Counted from the stretch's first letter, positions 9,048 to 22,129 are shown. The stretch is DNA of 64,000 nucleotides from Solimonas aquatica (GCF_900111015.1 NZ_FOFS01000001.1:498262-562261); one strand, 5' to 3'. The notes: generated from the letters alone by a model not told the origin. Numbers and translations are program-made.

Positions 9048-10922
9048 TCAGCCGGGCTGACTCTCCACGTATTCGCGGATGGTCCGCACAAAGCTCTGCC
9101 CGTACTGCTCCAGCTTGCGGCTGCCCACGCCGTTGATCTCGGCAAACGCCGTCAGGGTCTGCGGCTGGGTCTGCGCCATTTCGCGCAGGCTGGCATCGCT
9201 GAACACCATGTAGGGCGGCAGGTTCTGCTCATCGGCCAGTGATTTGCGCAGCGCGCGCAAGGTTTCGAACAGCGACAGATCGCCCGGCGCCAGCGCCGGA
9301 GCAGCGCTCCTGGTTTTGCGCTTTTCCTTGCGCTGGCGTTCCGGCGGCGGCGCAAGCTGCACGCGACGCTCGCCCTTGAGCACGGCGCGGGAGTCGTTGT
9401 TGAGCTTTAAGACCGGATAGCCGTCGGTGGTTTCATCGAGCAGGCCCTGGTGCAGACAGGCGCGCAGCAGCACGCGCCACTGATCCTGGCTGCGTGACTT
9501 GCCGATGCCATAGGTGGACAGCTGCTGATGTCCGCGATCGATCAGCTTCTGGCCCTGCGAGCCGCGCAGGATGTCGATCACATGCGCCGCGCCATAGCGC
9601 TCGCCGCGCTGCGCCAGCCGCGCCACGCAGGACAGCAGCTGCTGCGCTTCCAGGGTCCAGTCCTCCAGCACGCGCGGTTCGGTGCAGTTGTCGCAGGCGC
9701 CGCAGTTGCCGGAAAAGCTCTCGCCGAAGTAACGCAGCTGCACCGCGCGCCGGCATTCGCTGGACTCGGCATAGTCCAGCACCTGGCGCAGCTGCTGGCG
9801 TGCGACGCGCTGCTCCTGTTCCAGGGGCTCGCCGGTCTGCGGATGGATTTTCTGCGCGATGAAGTATTCGGCGGTGTGGATGTCCCCCAGTCCGAAGTAC
9901 AGCACGCAGCGCGCCGGCTCACCGTCGCGGCCGGCGCGGCCGGCTTCCTGGTAATAGCCCTCGATGCTGCGCGGCAGATCGTAGTGCAGCACCCAGCGCA
10001 CATCGGGCTTGTTGATGCCCATGCCGAAGGCCACGGTGGCGATCATCACTTGCACATCGTCGCGGATGAAGCGCTCCTGGTGCGTGCGACGCGTCTCGGC
10101 ATTGAGGCCGGCGTGATAAGCCAGCACGCTGATGCCGTCGGCCGCCAGGCGCGCGGCGAGTTCATCGACCCGCTTGCGCGACAGGCAATAGATGATGCCG
10201 GAGCCGCCCTCGCGCGCCTGCTTGAGCAGCTCGGCATAGGTCTGCGAAGTCTTGGGCCGCACCGCGTAGTACAGGTTCGGACGATTGAAGCTGGACAGAT
10301 GCAGGGCCGGCTCGTGCAGCTGCAGCTGCGCGACGATGTCCTGGCGCACCCGCTGCGTCGCAGTGGCGGTGAAGGCGAATACCGGCACCTGCGGCAGATG
10401 CGCGCGCAGGCTGCCCAGCTGGCGATACTCGGGACGGAAGTCATGGCCCCACTCGGAAACGCAGTGCGCCTCGTCGATGGTCAGCGCGCCGATGCCCACG
10501 CTGCCCAGCAGACGCGGCAGCAGGCCGTCGAGAAACTCCGGCATCAGCAGCCGCTCGGGCGCCAGGTACAGCAGCTTGTATTCACCGCGCTGCAGGGCGG
10601 CAATGCGCGCGCCGGCCTCTTGGCCGCTGAGCGATGAATTGAGAAAGGTGGCGGCGATGCCCATTTCCTGCAGCAGCCGCACCTGATCCTGCATCAGCGC
10701 GATCAGCGGTGAAACCACCAGCATCAGCCCGGGCCGCAGCAGCGCCGGCAGCTGGAAGCACAGCGACTTGCCGCCGCCGGTGGGCATGATCGCCAGCAGA
10801 TCGCGACCGGCCAGCGCATCGCGCACCACCGCTTCCTGACCGGGACGGAAATGATCGAAGCCGAACCAGCGCTTCAGCTCGGCGTGCAGCGGGTCGGCGG
10901 CGTGATCGGGCAGCGCGCTCAT
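9048..10922 (-). CDS. recQ: ATP-dependent DNA helicase RecQ
   Basis: 3'-5' superfamily 2 helicase acting in recombination repair and fork processing. It is 624 residues. The Walker A motif PTGGGKS has Lys52, and the DEAH box is at 150-153 followed by CVSEWGHDFRPEY. The zinc-binding cysteines are visible in CRRAVQLRYFGE and CGACDNC, followed by the winged-helix region, and a C-terminal HRDC domain (about 540-620) is present. The start codon overlaps the ybaL stop (ATGA), so the two genes are probably translated together. It is convergent with valS. Confidence 0.95.
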   Translation of the reverse strand: MSALPDHAADPLHAELKRWFGFDHFRPGQEAVVRDALAGRDLLAIMPTGGGKSLCFQLPALLRPGLMLVVSPLIALMQDQVRLLQEMGIAATFLNSSLSGQEAGARIAALQRGEYKLLYLAPERLLMPEFLDGLLPRLLGSVGIGALTIDEAHCVSEWGHDFRPEYRQLGSLRAHLPQVPVFAFTATATQRVRQDIVAQLQLHEPALHLSSFNRPNLYYAVRPKTSQTYAELLKQAREGGSGIIYCLSRKRVDELAARLAADGISVLAYHAGLNAETRRTHQERFIRDDVQVMIATVAFGMGINKPDVRWVLHYDLPRSIEGYYQEAGRAGRDGEPARCVLYFGLGDIHTAEYFIAQKIHPQTGEPLEQEQRVARQQLRQVLDYAESSECRRAVQLRYFGESFSGNCGACDNCTEPRVLEDWTLEAQQLLSCVARLAQRGERYGAAHVIDILRGSQGQKLIDRGHQQLSTYGIGKSRSQDQWRVLLRACLHQGLLDETTDGYPVLKLNNDSRAVLKGERRVQLAPPPERQRKEKRKTRSAAPALAPGDLSLFETLRALRKSLADEQNLPPYMVFSDASLREMAQTQPQTLTAFAEINGVGSRKLEQYGQSFVRTIREYVESQPG

Positions 10923-12562
10923 GCCAGTCCCAGCACCTCACGGCCCGAGCCCAGCATCGCGCCGGCGATCTCCTGCTCCGACATCACCGTGAGACTGGCT
11001 CCGCACTGCTGCAGATGCAGCAGCTCGGCATCCGAGTGCGCACGCGCCACGATCAGCAGCCCGGCATTGGCCTGGCGCGCCTGCTTCACCACCTGCCCCG
11101 CCTCGAAAGCCTGGGGAATGGCCACGAACAGACAGCGCGCCTGCGCCAGATTGGCGGCGGCCAGCACCTGGGCTTGTGCGGCATTGCCCAGCAGCAGCTC
11201 CGCGCCATCTTCACGGGCCTGCGCGGCCGGCTTGTCGCGATCCTCGATCACCAGATAAGGCCTGCCGCCGGCGCGCAGGCCGGCGGCGATGCGGCTGCCG
11301 ACGCGGCCGTAACCCACCACCACCGCGTGCTGTGAAAGACGGGTGCCGGCGAGCAGCGCTTCGGGTGAAGGCGAGGCCAGCGGTCGGCGGCCGCGCCGCT
11401 CGGCGATGGCGAAGGCCAGCGGATTGAACAGAATCGAGGCGATGGCGCCGGCCAGAATCAGATCCTGCGCCTGCGCCAGAAACAGTTCGAGTGAACGGCC
11501 CAGCGTGGCGAGGATGAAGGAGAACTCGCCGATCTGCGCCAGGCTCGCGGCGATGGTCAGCGCCGTGGTCTGCGCATAGCCGAAGGCGCGCACGATGTAG
11601 AAGGCGGCAATGGACTTGCCGATCAGAATGATCGCCAGGGTCGCGAGCAGCTGCAGCGGCGCGCGCAGCACGATGGCCGGATCGAACAGCATGCCCACCG
11701 AGACGAAGAACAAGACCGCAAAGGCTTCGCGCAGCGGCAGCGATTCCTCGGCGGCGCGATGCGCCAGCGGCGACTCGGCCAGAATCATTCCGGCGAAGAA
11801 GGCGCCGAGCGCGAAGGACACATCGAACAGGTAGGCCGCGCCCAGGGCCACGCCCAGCGCGCAGGCCAGCACCGAGAGATTGAACAGCTCGCGCGAGCCG
11901 GTGGCGGCCACCCAGTCGAGCAGACGCGGAATCACCCGCCGTCCCACCAGCATCATCACCGCCACGAAGGCCGCGACCTTGCCCAGGGTCAGCGCCAGCG
12001 CGCCGGCGATACCGGCCCAGCGCAGCTCGCCGCCGCCCAGCGCGTCTGCGAGCACCGGAATCAGCACCAGGGCCAGCACCATCGCCAGGTCTTCGACGAT
12101 CAGCCAGCCCACGGCGATGCGGCCACGCTCGCTGTCGAGCAGACGCCGGTCCTGCAGCGCGCGCAGCAGCACCACGGTGCTCGCCACCGACAAGGCCAGA
12201 CCGAACACCAGACCGCCGCCCAGAGGCCAGCCCAGCAGCAGCGCCAGGCCGGCACCGAGCAGGGTCGCCACCGCGATCTGCACCAGCGCGCCGGGCAGCG
12301 CGATGCGCCGCACCGCGAGCAGCTCCTTGAGCGAAAAATGCAGACCCACGCCGAACATCAGCAGGATCACGCCCAGCTCGGCGAGTTCGGCGGCGAGGCT
12401 TTGATCGGCGACGAAGCCCGGTGTGTTGGGGCCGATCAGCACGCCGGCGAGCAGATAACCCACCAGCGGCGGCAGGCGCAGGCGCTGCGCCAGCGCGCCG
12501 AAGATGAAGGCGAGCACCAGGCCGGCGACGATGGTCGCAATCAGGGGCGTCGGATGGTGCAT
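10919..12562 (-). CDS. ybaL: YbaL-type CPA2 cation:proton antiporter with RCK domain
   Basis: Inner-membrane monovalent cation/proton antiporter of the CPA2 family (KefB/KefC/YbaL group), 547 residues. About 12 hydrophobic segments fill residues 1-400. Diagnostic stretches are MHHPTPLIATIVAGLVLAF at the N-terminus, GYLLAGVLIGPNTPGF and LMFGVGLHFSL. A C-terminal TrkA-N/RCK nucleotide-binding domain begins with HAVVVGYGRVGSRIA. The start at 12562 is chosen because this N-terminus closely resembles E. coli YbaL; the frame is open for 65 more codons upstream, but that stretch looks non-coding. The transported ion is unknown. It is first in a ybaL-recQ pair. Confidence 0.87.
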   Translation of the reverse strand: MHHPTPLIATIVAGLVLAFIFGALAQRLRLPPLVGYLLAGVLIGPNTPGFVADQSLAAELAELGVILLMFGVGLHFSLKELLAVRRIALPGALVQIAVATLLGAGLALLLGWPLGGGLVFGLALSVASTVVLLRALQDRRLLDSERGRIAVGWLIVEDLAMVLALVLIPVLADALGGGELRWAGIAGALALTLGKVAAFVAVMMLVGRRVIPRLLDWVAATGSRELFNLSVLACALGVALGAAYLFDVSFALGAFFAGMILAESPLAHRAAEESLPLREAFAVLFFVSVGMLFDPAIVLRAPLQLLATLAIILIGKSIAAFYIVRAFGYAQTTALTIAASLAQIGEFSFILATLGRSLELFLAQAQDLILAGAIASILFNPLAFAIAERRGRRPLASPSPEALLAGTRLSQHAVVVGYGRVGSRIAAGLRAGGRPYLVIEDRDKPAAQAREDGAELLLGNAAQAQVLAAANLAQARCLFVAIPQAFEAGQVVKQARQANAGLLIVARAHSDAELLHLQQCGASLTVMSEQEIAGAMLGSGREVLGLA

Positions 12563-12653
12563 ACGAGATATCCCGGGGGGAATGGACGCGAGCGACCCAG
12601 GATAATGCCTGAGCCGGCGCCTCGATGTGAGGCGCACGGCACTGTCATCGCAC

Positions 12654-14552
12654 TCAAACCTCGGCGCGATTGCCCTCGCGTTCCAGCCAGTCCTTGCGAT
12701 CACCCGCGCGCTTCTTGGCGAGCAGCATGTCCACCACCGGATCGGCGGGAGACTCATCGAGCGTGAGCTGCACCAGACGGCGCGTATCCGGCGTCATCGT
12801 CGTTTCGCGCAGCTGCAGCGGATTCATCTCGCCCAGACCCTTGAAGCGCGTGACCTGCGGCTTGGCGCGACTGCCCTCCGCCACGAGCCGGTCCAGCACA
12901 CCGTTCTTCTCGGCCTCGTCGAGCGCGTAGAACACCTGCTTGCCGGCGTCGATGCGAAACAGCGGCGGCATCGCGATGTAGATGTGTCCGGCTTCCACCA
13001 GCGGCCGGTAGTGCTTGAGAAACAGCGCGCACAAGAGCGTGGCGATGTGCAGGCCGTCGGAGTCGGCATCGGCCAGCACGCAGATCTTGCCGTAGCGCAG
13101 GCCGCTGATGTCGGGGCTGCCGGGGTCCACGCCGATGGCCACCGAGATGTCGTGGATTTCCTGCGAACCCAGCGCCTCGTTGGCGTCCACTTCCCAGGTG
13201 TTGAGAATCTTGCCGCGCAGCGGCATCACCGCCTGGAACTCGCGATCACGCGCCTGCTTGGCGCTGCCGCCGGCCGAATCGCCTTCAACCAGAAACAGCT
13301 CGGTGCGGCCCGGATCGCTGGACACGCAGTCGGCAAGCTTGCCGGGCAGCGCCGGACCGCTGGTGATCTTCTTGCGCACCACCTGCTTGGCGAGCTTGAG
13401 GCGGGCATTGGCATTGGCGATCACCAGCTGCGCGATCTGCTCGCCGGCCTCGGTGTTCTGGTTCAGCCAGAGACTGAAGGAGTCGTGCACCACGCCCTGC
13501 ACGAAGGCGGCGGTTTCACGCGAGGACAGACGCTCCTTGGTCTGGCCGGCGAACTGCGGGTCCTGCATCTTGATGCTGAGCACATAGGCGCAGCCGTTCC
13601 ACACGTCTTCCGGCGTGAGCTTCAGACCACGCGGCAGCAGATTGCGGAATTCGCAGAACTCGCGAATCGCTTCGGTAAGGCCGGTGCGCAGTCCGTTGAC
13701 ATGCGTGCCGCCCTGCGCGGTGGGAATCAGATTGACGTAGCTCTCCGCCACCGGCTCGCCGCGCGGGCCGTCCTGATTGAGCCACACCAGTGCCCACTCG
13801 GCCTCTTCACGCGCGGCCTTGAACTGACCGATGAAAGGCTCCGGCGGCAGGGTCTCGGCGCCGGCCAGGGCGTCCTTCAGATAATCCGGCAAACCGTTCT
13901 CGTACTGCCAGACCACTTCCTCGTTGTGGATGCGGTCGCTGAGCGTGACCTTGAGATTCGGACACAGCACGGCCTTGGCGCGCAGCACCTGCTTGAGGCG
14001 CGGCACCGCGAACTTGGGCGAATCGAAATACTTGGCGTCCGGCCAGAAGCGCACCGTGGTGCCGCGCCTGTTCTTGGCCACTGCGCCCACGGCCTTGAGC
14101 TTCTGCGAGACCTCGCCGTCGGCGAACACGATCAGGTATTCCTGAGCGTCGCGGAACACCCGCACTTCCAGACGCGTGGACAGCGCGTTGACCACCGACA
14201 CGCCCACGCCGTGCAGGCCGCCGGAGTACTGGTACATCTTGTTGGAGAACTTCGCGCCCGAGTGCAGCTTGGTGAGAATCAGCTCCACACCGCTGACCTT
14301 GTGCACCGGATGCAGGTCCACCGGCATGCCGCGACCGTCGTCGGCCACCTCCAGCGAACCGTCCTCGTGCAGGATCACGTTGACGCTCTTGCAGTAGCCG
14401 GCCAGGGCCTCGTCCACCGCGTTGTCGATGACTTCCTGCGCCAGATGGTTGGGGCGCGTGGTGTCGGTGTACATGCCGGGGCGCTTGCGCACCGGGTCCA
14501 GGCCCTGCAGGACTTCAATCGCTGCGGCGCTGTAATTTTGCTCGGAGGCCAT
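12654..14552 (-). CDS. parE: topoisomerase IV subunit B
   Basis: ATPase subunit of topoisomerase IV, which decatenates daughter chromosomes together with ParC. It is 632 residues, about the length of E. coli ParE. It has a GHKL ATPase N-terminus (NAVDEALAG, DDGRGMPVDLHP, GGLHGVGVSVVNAL), a transducer domain, and a TOPRIM domain with EGDSAGGSAKQARDR and the DADSDG metal-binding motif. The ATG at 14552 gives MASEQNYSAAAIEVLQGLDP, the expected N-terminus; the upstream open frame is not conserved-looking. parC is not adjacent. It is divergent from xseB. Confidence 0.95.
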   Translation of the reverse strand: MASEQNYSAAAIEVLQGLDPVRKRPGMYTDTTRPNHLAQEVIDNAVDEALAGYCKSVNVILHEDGSLEVADDGRGMPVDLHPVHKVSGVELILTKLHSGAKFSNKMYQYSGGLHGVGVSVVNALSTRLEVRVFRDAQEYLIVFADGEVSQKLKAVGAVAKNRRGTTVRFWPDAKYFDSPKFAVPRLKQVLRAKAVLCPNLKVTLSDRIHNEEVVWQYENGLPDYLKDALAGAETLPPEPFIGQFKAAREEAEWALVWLNQDGPRGEPVAESYVNLIPTAQGGTHVNGLRTGLTEAIREFCEFRNLLPRGLKLTPEDVWNGCAYVLSIKMQDPQFAGQTKERLSSRETAAFVQGVVHDSFSLWLNQNTEAGEQIAQLVIANANARLKLAKQVVRKKITSGPALPGKLADCVSSDPGRTELFLVEGDSAGGSAKQARDREFQAVMPLRGKILNTWEVDANEALGSQEIHDISVAIGVDPGSPDISGLRYGKICVLADADSDGLHIATLLCALFLKHYRPLVEAGHIYIAMPPLFRIDAGKQVFYALDEAEKNGVLDRLVAEGSRAKPQVTRFKGLGEMNPLQLRETTMTPDTRRLVQLTLDESPADPVVDMLLAKKRAGDRKDWLEREGNRAEV

Positions 14553-14694
14553 GATCGGGAAGGGCTGACAGCTCGGGGAGGGCGCGACCTTAGCCAAGGC
14601 GGCACAGGCCCGCAAGATTGACAGATGGCTGCGCGCGCCGCCGTGCTTTGGGTAGACTGCGCGTCCTCCCCGCTTCAGGCAGCGCAAGACCAGC

Positions 14695-14937
14695 ATGGCC
14701 CGCAGCAAGACCGAGTCTCCCCCCGCCGACAACGACCCGGTTGGCGCCTTCGAAGCTGCCATGCAGGAGCTGGAAACCATCGTGCAGTCCCTGGAACACG
14801 GCGAGCTGAAGCTGGAGGAATCGCTGCGCCTGTTCGAGCGCGGCACCCAGCTGGCGCAGCAATGCCGTCAGGCCCTGCAGAGCGCCGAGCTGAAAGTGCA
14901 GGAACTCAGCGCCGGCAACGGCGACGAGAGCGCGTGA
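14695..14937 (+). CDS. xseB: exodeoxyribonuclease VII small subunit
   Basis: 80-residue XseB, the small subunit that binds XseA in the single-strand-specific exonuclease VII. The central FEAAMQELETIVQSLEHGEL and LEESLRLFERG segments are the family core, predicted as two helices. It is followed by ispA with a GTGA stop/start overlap and then dxs, a widespread isoprenoid cluster. Confidence 0.94.
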   Translation: MARSKTESPPADNDPVGAFEAAMQELETIVQSLEHGELKLEESLRLFERGTQLAQQCRQALQSAELKVQELSAGNGDESA

Positions 14938-15827
14938 ACGCCTCGTTTGCCGCGCGGCTCGACGAGTACCGCAGCCGCCTCCAGCAGAACCTGGACCGCT
15001 GGCTGCCGCCGGCCAGCCACTACCCCGCCCGTCTGCACGAGGCCATGCGTTATGCCTGCGAGGGCGGCAAGCGTCTGCGTCCGCTGCTGGTCTACGCCGC
15101 CGGCGAGGTGCTGCAGCTGCCGCCGCGCAAGCTCGATGCCGCCGCCTGCGCGGTGGAGCTGATTCACGTCTATTCGCTGGTGCACGACGATCTGCCGGCC
15201 ATGGACGACGACGATCTGCGTCGCGGCCGTCCCACCACGCACAAGGCCTATGACGAGGCCACTGCGATTCTGGTCGGCGACGGCTTGCAGACCCTGGCCT
15301 TTCAGCTGCTGGCGGCGGACCGCGATTCGGGTCTGACGGCCGCGCAGCGCCTGGCCATGGTGGAAATCCTGGCCGAGGCCGCCGGTTCGCGCGGCATGGT
15401 CGGCGGCCAGGCCGTGGATCTGGCGGCGGAAGGACAGTCGCTGACGCTGGCCGAACTCGAAGCCCTGCACATCCACAAGACCGGCGCGATGATTCTGGCC
15501 TGCCTGCGCCTGGCCTGCGCGACGGACGACACGCTCAGCGCCGAGTCGCGCGCCGCGCTGGCGCATTACGGCAAGTGCATCGGGCTGGCCTTCCAGATCC
15601 AGGACGATGTGCTGGACATCGAGGGCAATGCCGCCAGCCTGGGCAAGACCGCCGGCAAGGACGAGGCGCATCTGAAATCCACCTACCCCTCGGTGATGGG
15701 CCTGCCGGCCGCCAAGGCCCGCGCCGCCGAGCTGTTCGCCGACGCCGCTGCATCCCTGGCTTTGTTCAATGACGCCGCAGAACCCCTGCTGTGGCTGGCC
15801 CGCCATATCGAGGCCCGCCAGAGCTGA
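14934..15827 (+). CDS. ispA: farnesyl diphosphate synthase (geranyltranstransferase)
   Basis: Class I trans-prenyltransferase that builds geranyl and farnesyl diphosphate from IPP and DMAPP; 297 residues. It has the first Asp-rich motif in VHDDLPAMDDDDLRRG, the second in FQIQDDVLDIEG, and the GGKRLRP block for substrate phosphate binding. The start is a GTG at 14934 overlapping the xseB stop; it gives a protein of the usual length, whereas no ATG nearby does. It feeds quinone and undecaprenyl synthesis and is co-transcribed with dxs by position. Confidence 0.94.
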   Translation: MNASFAARLDEYRSRLQQNLDRWLPPASHYPARLHEAMRYACEGGKRLRPLLVYAAGEVLQLPPRKLDAAACAVELIHVYSLVHDDLPAMDDDDLRRGRPTTHKAYDEATAILVGDGLQTLAFQLLAADRDSGLTAAQRLAMVEILAEAAGSRGMVGGQAVDLAAEGQSLTLAELEALHIHKTGAMILACLRLACATDDTLSAESRAALAHYGKCIGLAFQIQDDVLDIEGNAASLGKTAGKDEAHLKSTYPSVMGLPAAKARAAELFADAAASLALFNDAAEPLLWLARHIEARQS

Positions 15828-15919
15828 GACACTGCGCACCAAGTTGGTTCGGGCATGGTGATTGCCCGATAATGCACGGTCCAAAAAATTCTTAACTTCC
15901 AGTTCCACGCCCCGCCCGT

Positions 15920-17800
15920 ATGAGTGACATACCCGGTTACGCCCTGCTCGGTCTTATCCGCACGCCCGATGAGCTGCGGAAAATGGCTGTCGAGGATCTT
16001 CCCGCGCTGGCGGTGGAGATGCGCCGCTATCTGATCGAAACCCTGGGGCGTGTCGGCGGCCATTTCGCGGCCAATCTGGGCACGGTGGAGCTGTCGCTGG
16101 CCCTGCACTGGTGCTTCGACACGCCGCGTGACCGCATCGTCTGGGACGTGGGCCATCAGGCTTATCCGCACAAGATGCTCACCGGCCGGCGCGAGCGCCT
16201 GGAAACCATCCGCCGTCTCGGCGGCCTGGCGCCGTTCTGCCTGCGCGCGGAAAGCGAGTACGACACCTTCGGCGTGGGCCACTCCTCCACCTCGATCTCG
16301 GCGGCGGCCGGCATGGCTGCGGCGGCGCGCGTGAAGCAGGAACAGCGGCGCGTGGTGGCGGTGATCGGCGACGGCGGCATGACCGGCGGCATGGCCTTCG
16401 AGGCCCTGAACCACGCCGGGCACCTGAAGCTGGACATGCTGGTGATCTACAACGACAACGACATGTCGATCTCGGAGAACGTCGGTGCCCTGCGCGACCA
16501 CTCCGCGCGCCTGATGAAGAAGCTGGGCATCACCGCCCCGCATGCCGCGCGCGAACCGCAGGCCGAGCACAACGAGGCGCATCTGGATCATCCCGGCGCG
16601 ATGTTCGAGACCTTTGGCTTCCGCTACAGCGGGCCCGTCGACGGCCACGACCTGCCGGCGCTGATGGCCAAGCTCGACGAGCTGAAGAACGCCAAGGGTC
16701 CGCAGCTGCTGCACCTCATCACCACCAAGGGCAAGGGTTTCGAGCCGGCCGAGGCCGATCCCATCGGCTATCACGGCATCACGCAGTTCGATCCGGTCAC
16801 CGGCGCCTTCCCTGCCAAGAAACCCGCCGCCGCGCCCAGCTACACGCAGGTGTTCGGACAATGGCTGTGCCAGGCCGCCGAGCGCGATCCGGCCGTGGTC
16901 GGCATCACGCCGGCGATGCGCGAGGGCTCGGGCCTGGTGGAATTCTCGCAGCGTTTCCCCGAACGCTATTTCGACGTCGGCATCGCCGAGCAGCATGCGG
17001 TGACACTCGCCGCCGGTCTGGCCTGCGAGGGCCTCAAGCCGGTCTGCGCGATCTACTCCACCTTCCTGCAGCGCGGCTACGACCAGCTGATTCACGATGT
17101 CGCCATCCAGAATCTGCCGGTGCTGTTCGCCCTGGATCGCGGCGGTCTGGTCGGCGCCGACGGCGCCACGCATCACGGCGCCTTTGATCTGTCCTACCTG
17201 CGCTGCATTCCGAATCTGGTGGTAATGGCGCCTTCGGATGAAAACGAATGCCGTCGCATGCTCAGCACCGGCCTGTCCCTGAGCCAGCCCAGCGCCGTGC
17301 GTTATCCGCGCGGCAACGGCACCGGCGTGGCCTGCGAGGCCGAGCCCAAGCCGCTGAGCCTGGGCAAGGGCCGCATCGTGCGCGAAGCCCACGGCCGCCG
17401 CCGGCCGCGCGTGGCGATTCTGGCCTTCGGCGCGATGGTGCATCCGGCCCTGGAAGCGGCCGAGATTCTCGATGCAGTGGTGGCCGACATGCGCTTCGTG
17501 AAGCCCTTGGACGCCGAGCTGATTCTGCAGCTGGCCAATGACAATGATCTGCTGGTCACTGTCGAGGACAATGCCCGCATCGGCGGCGCCGGCTCCGGCG
17601 TGAACGAGGTTCTGCTGGCGCAGCATCAGAGCGTGCCGGTGCTGAACCTGGGTCTGCCGGACCAGTTCGTGGAGCACGGCACGCGCGAAGAGCTTCTGGC
17701 GCAATGTGGCCTCGACACCGCCGGCATCCTGCGCGCGATCCAGCGTCGCCTGCGCAGCCGCGACCTGGACGAAACCGCCCGCAGCAAGCGCGGCACCTGA
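15920..17800 (+). CDS. dxs: 1-deoxy-D-xylulose-5-phosphate synthase
   Basis: Thiamine-diphosphate enzyme that condenses pyruvate and glyceraldehyde-3-phosphate, the first and flux-controlling step of the MEP pathway. It is 626 residues. It has the ThDP motif [18 protein letters not shown] with the closing YNDN, the central [15 protein letters not shown] block and the DMRFVKPLD region. The segment after [12 protein letters not shown] differs from the usual form: the linker before GPVDGHD is about a dozen residues shorter than in E. coli and lacks the common lysine-rich ELLKRTEEH stretch. All catalytic blocks are intact, so it should be active. It is the last gene of xseB-ispA-dxs and converges on cysG. 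Confidence 0.95.
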   Translation: MSDIPGYALLGLIRTPDELRKMAVEDLPALAVEMRRYLIETLGRVGGHFAANLGTVELSLALHWCFDTPRDRIVWDVGHQAYPHKMLTGRRERLETIRRLGGLAPFCLRAESEYDTFGVGHSSTSISAAAGMAAAARVKQEQRRVVAVIGDGGMTGGMAFEALNHAGHLKLDMLVIYNDNDMSISENVGALRDHSARLMKKLGITAPHAAREPQAEHNEAHLDHPGAMFETFGFRYSGPVDGHDLPALMAKLDELKNAKGPQLLHLITTKGKGFEPAEADPIGYHGITQFDPVTGAFPAKKPAAAPSYTQVFGQWLCQAAERDPAVVGITPAMREGSGLVEFSQRFPERYFDVGIAEQHAVTLAAGLACEGLKPVCAIYSTFLQRGYDQLIHDVAIQNLPVLFALDRGGLVGADGATHHGAFDLSYLRCIPNLVVMAPSDENECRRMLSTGLSLSQPSAVRYPRGNGTGVACEAEPKPLSLGKGRIVREAHGRRRPRVAILAFGAMVHPALEAAEILDAVVADMRFVKPLDAELILQLANDNDLLVTVEDNARIGGAGSGVNEVLLAQHQSVPVLNLGLPDQFVEHGTREELLAQCGLDTAGILRAIQRRLRSRDLDETARSKRGT

Positions 17801-17851
17801 GCGCAGGGCCCGGCGAGGCCGCCGAGCCGTCGCCGCGAACGGTGGCGCGGA

Positions 17852-19249
17852 CTACGGTGCGCGCGCGCCGAACCAGGCCAGCTTGGCCCTCAGACGCACC
17901 ACCTCGCCCACCATCAGCAGGGCCGGCCGCTTGATGCTGCCGGCATCGATCTGTGCGGGCAGTTCGGCGAGCGTGCTGGCGATGACTTGCTGCTGCGCCG
18001 TGGTGCCATCGATCACCACGGCTGCCGGCCAGTCGCCGGGCAGGCCATGGGCGATGAGCTGCTGACAGATCAGCCCCAGGGTCTGCAGGCCCATGTAGAA
18101 CACCACGGTCTGGCCGCGACGCGCGAGCTGGTCCCAGTGCAGTTCCAGCTGACCATCCTTGCGGGCATGACCGGTGACGAACACACAGCTCTGCGCATAA
18201 TCGCGATGCGTGAGCGGAATGCCGGCATACGCGGCGCAACCGGAGGCGGCGGTGACGCCCGGCACCACCTGGAAGGCCACGCCATGTGCCATCAGGGTTT
18301 CGATCTCCTCGCCGCCGCGCCCGAAGATGAAGGGATCACCGCCTTTGAGCCGCAGCACGCGCCGACCGGCCTGCGCCTGGCGCACCAGCTCGGCATTGAT
18401 CTCGTCCTGCGGCACGGTGTGCAGATTGCGCGACTTGCCGACGAAGATGCGCGTGGCATCGCGACGCACCAGCTCCATGATCGCGTCGGAGACCAGGCGG
18501 TCGTAGAGCACCACATCGCACTGCTGCATCAGGCGCAGCGCGCGGAAGGTGAGCAGATCCGGATCGCCCGGCCCGGCGCCGACCAGATACACCTCACCCT
18601 TCGGCCTGGCCTGGGCGATGGCCGCATCCAGCTCCGCCAGGGCGCCGGCCTCGTTGCCGCGCAGCAGCGCCTCGGCACCGGCGCCATCGACGAAACGCTC
18701 CCAGACGCCGCGACGCAGGCTCTGCTCCAGCGTCTTCACGCGCGCACGATGGGTCTGCATGAATGCAGCCAGGCGGCCATAAGCGGCCGGAATCTGTGCC
18801 TCCAGGCGCTCGCGCAGACGCCGCGCCAGCACCGGTGCACCACCACCGCTGCCGATGGCCAGCAGCAAGGGACTGCGGTCGACGATGGCCGGCATCACGA
18901 AGCTGCTGGCAGCGGCATCGTCCACGACATTCACCGGCACCCGCCGCTCACGCGCAGCGGCCGCGAAACGCGCATTGAGTCCGGCATCGTCGCTGGCCGC
19001 CACCGCCAGCGTGCAGCCGTCCAGTTGTGCAGGCTCGAACTCGGCGGCGAGGTGCCGGACCCGATCGGCAGCCACCAGCGCCGCCACCTCCTCGTTGAGC
19101 GCCCGCGCCACCAGCCGCACCTGTGCCTGCGCACGCAGCAACAGACGCAGCTTGCGCGCCGCCACCTCGCCGCCGCCCAGCAGGAGCACCGGCTCGGCCT
19201 GCAGACGCAGGAAGACGGGAAAGTAAGGCCAGGGGGCTTCGTCGCTCAT
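17852..19249 (-). CDS. cysG: siroheme synthase (trifunctional CysG)
   Basis: Converts uroporphyrinogen III to siroheme by methylation, dehydrogenation and ferrochelation. It is 465 residues in two parts. Residues 1 to about 210 form the CysGB dehydrogenase/chelatase with the NAD-binding VLLLGGGEVAARKL and the NVVDDAAASSFVMPAIVDR active-site region. From about 217 on is the uroporphyrinogen methyltransferase with VYLVGAGPGDPDLLTFRAL and LRLKGGDPFIFGRGGEE. Its product is the cofactor of the sulfite reductase encoded nearby (cysI). It is divergent from cysB across a 128-bp gap, suggesting shared control. Confidence 0.96.
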   Translation of the reverse strand: MSDEAPWPYFPVFLRLQAEPVLLLGGGEVAARKLRLLLRAQAQVRLVARALNEEVAALVAADRVRHLAAEFEPAQLDGCTLAVAASDDAGLNARFAAAARERRVPVNVVDDAAASSFVMPAIVDRSPLLLAIGSGGGAPVLARRLRERLEAQIPAAYGRLAAFMQTHRARVKTLEQSLRRGVWERFVDGAGAEALLRGNEAGALAELDAAIAQARPKGEVYLVGAGPGDPDLLTFRALRLMQQCDVVLYDRLVSDAIMELVRRDATRIFVGKSRNLHTVPQDEINAELVRQAQAGRRVLRLKGGDPFIFGRGGEEIETLMAHGVAFQVVPGVTAASGCAAYAGIPLTHRDYAQSCVFVTGHARKDGQLELHWDQLARRGQTVVFYMGLQTLGLICQQLIAHGLPGDWPAAVVIDGTTAQQQVIASTLAELPAQIDAGSIKRPALLMVGEVVRLRAKLAWFGARAP

Positions 19250-19348
19250 AGGGGCGGCAGCTTAACGAGCGGCCTGGCGACGCCTCAAGGCAAAATCGCT
19301 CATTCGAGCTCAGCCCGCCATAAAGAAAGACAAAAAAAATATAGGCAA

Positions 19349-20361
<1,013 letters not shown>

Positions 20362-20375
20362 CTTTTCGATCTAAG

Positions 20376-20428
20376 CTTAGACCGAGAAACGCGCGCAGCA
20401 GCAAATTCATCAGGGAGGGTCGGATAAT
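20376..20428 (+). promoter_or_regulatory. predicted cysI control region
   Basis: CTAAGCTTAG (a 10-base palindrome, 20371-20380) runs into CTTAGACCGAGA (20376-20387), matching the motif before cysB. A -10-like GATAAT sits at 20423-20428, 28 bases before the cysI start. The spacing would suit an activator bound upstream of a weak -35. Inference only. Confidence 0.4.
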
Positions 20429-20455
20429 ACCGCCCCCTGCGGTTAGCCCTACGCC

Positions 20456-22125
<1,670 letters not shown>

Positions 22126-22129
<4 letters not shown>

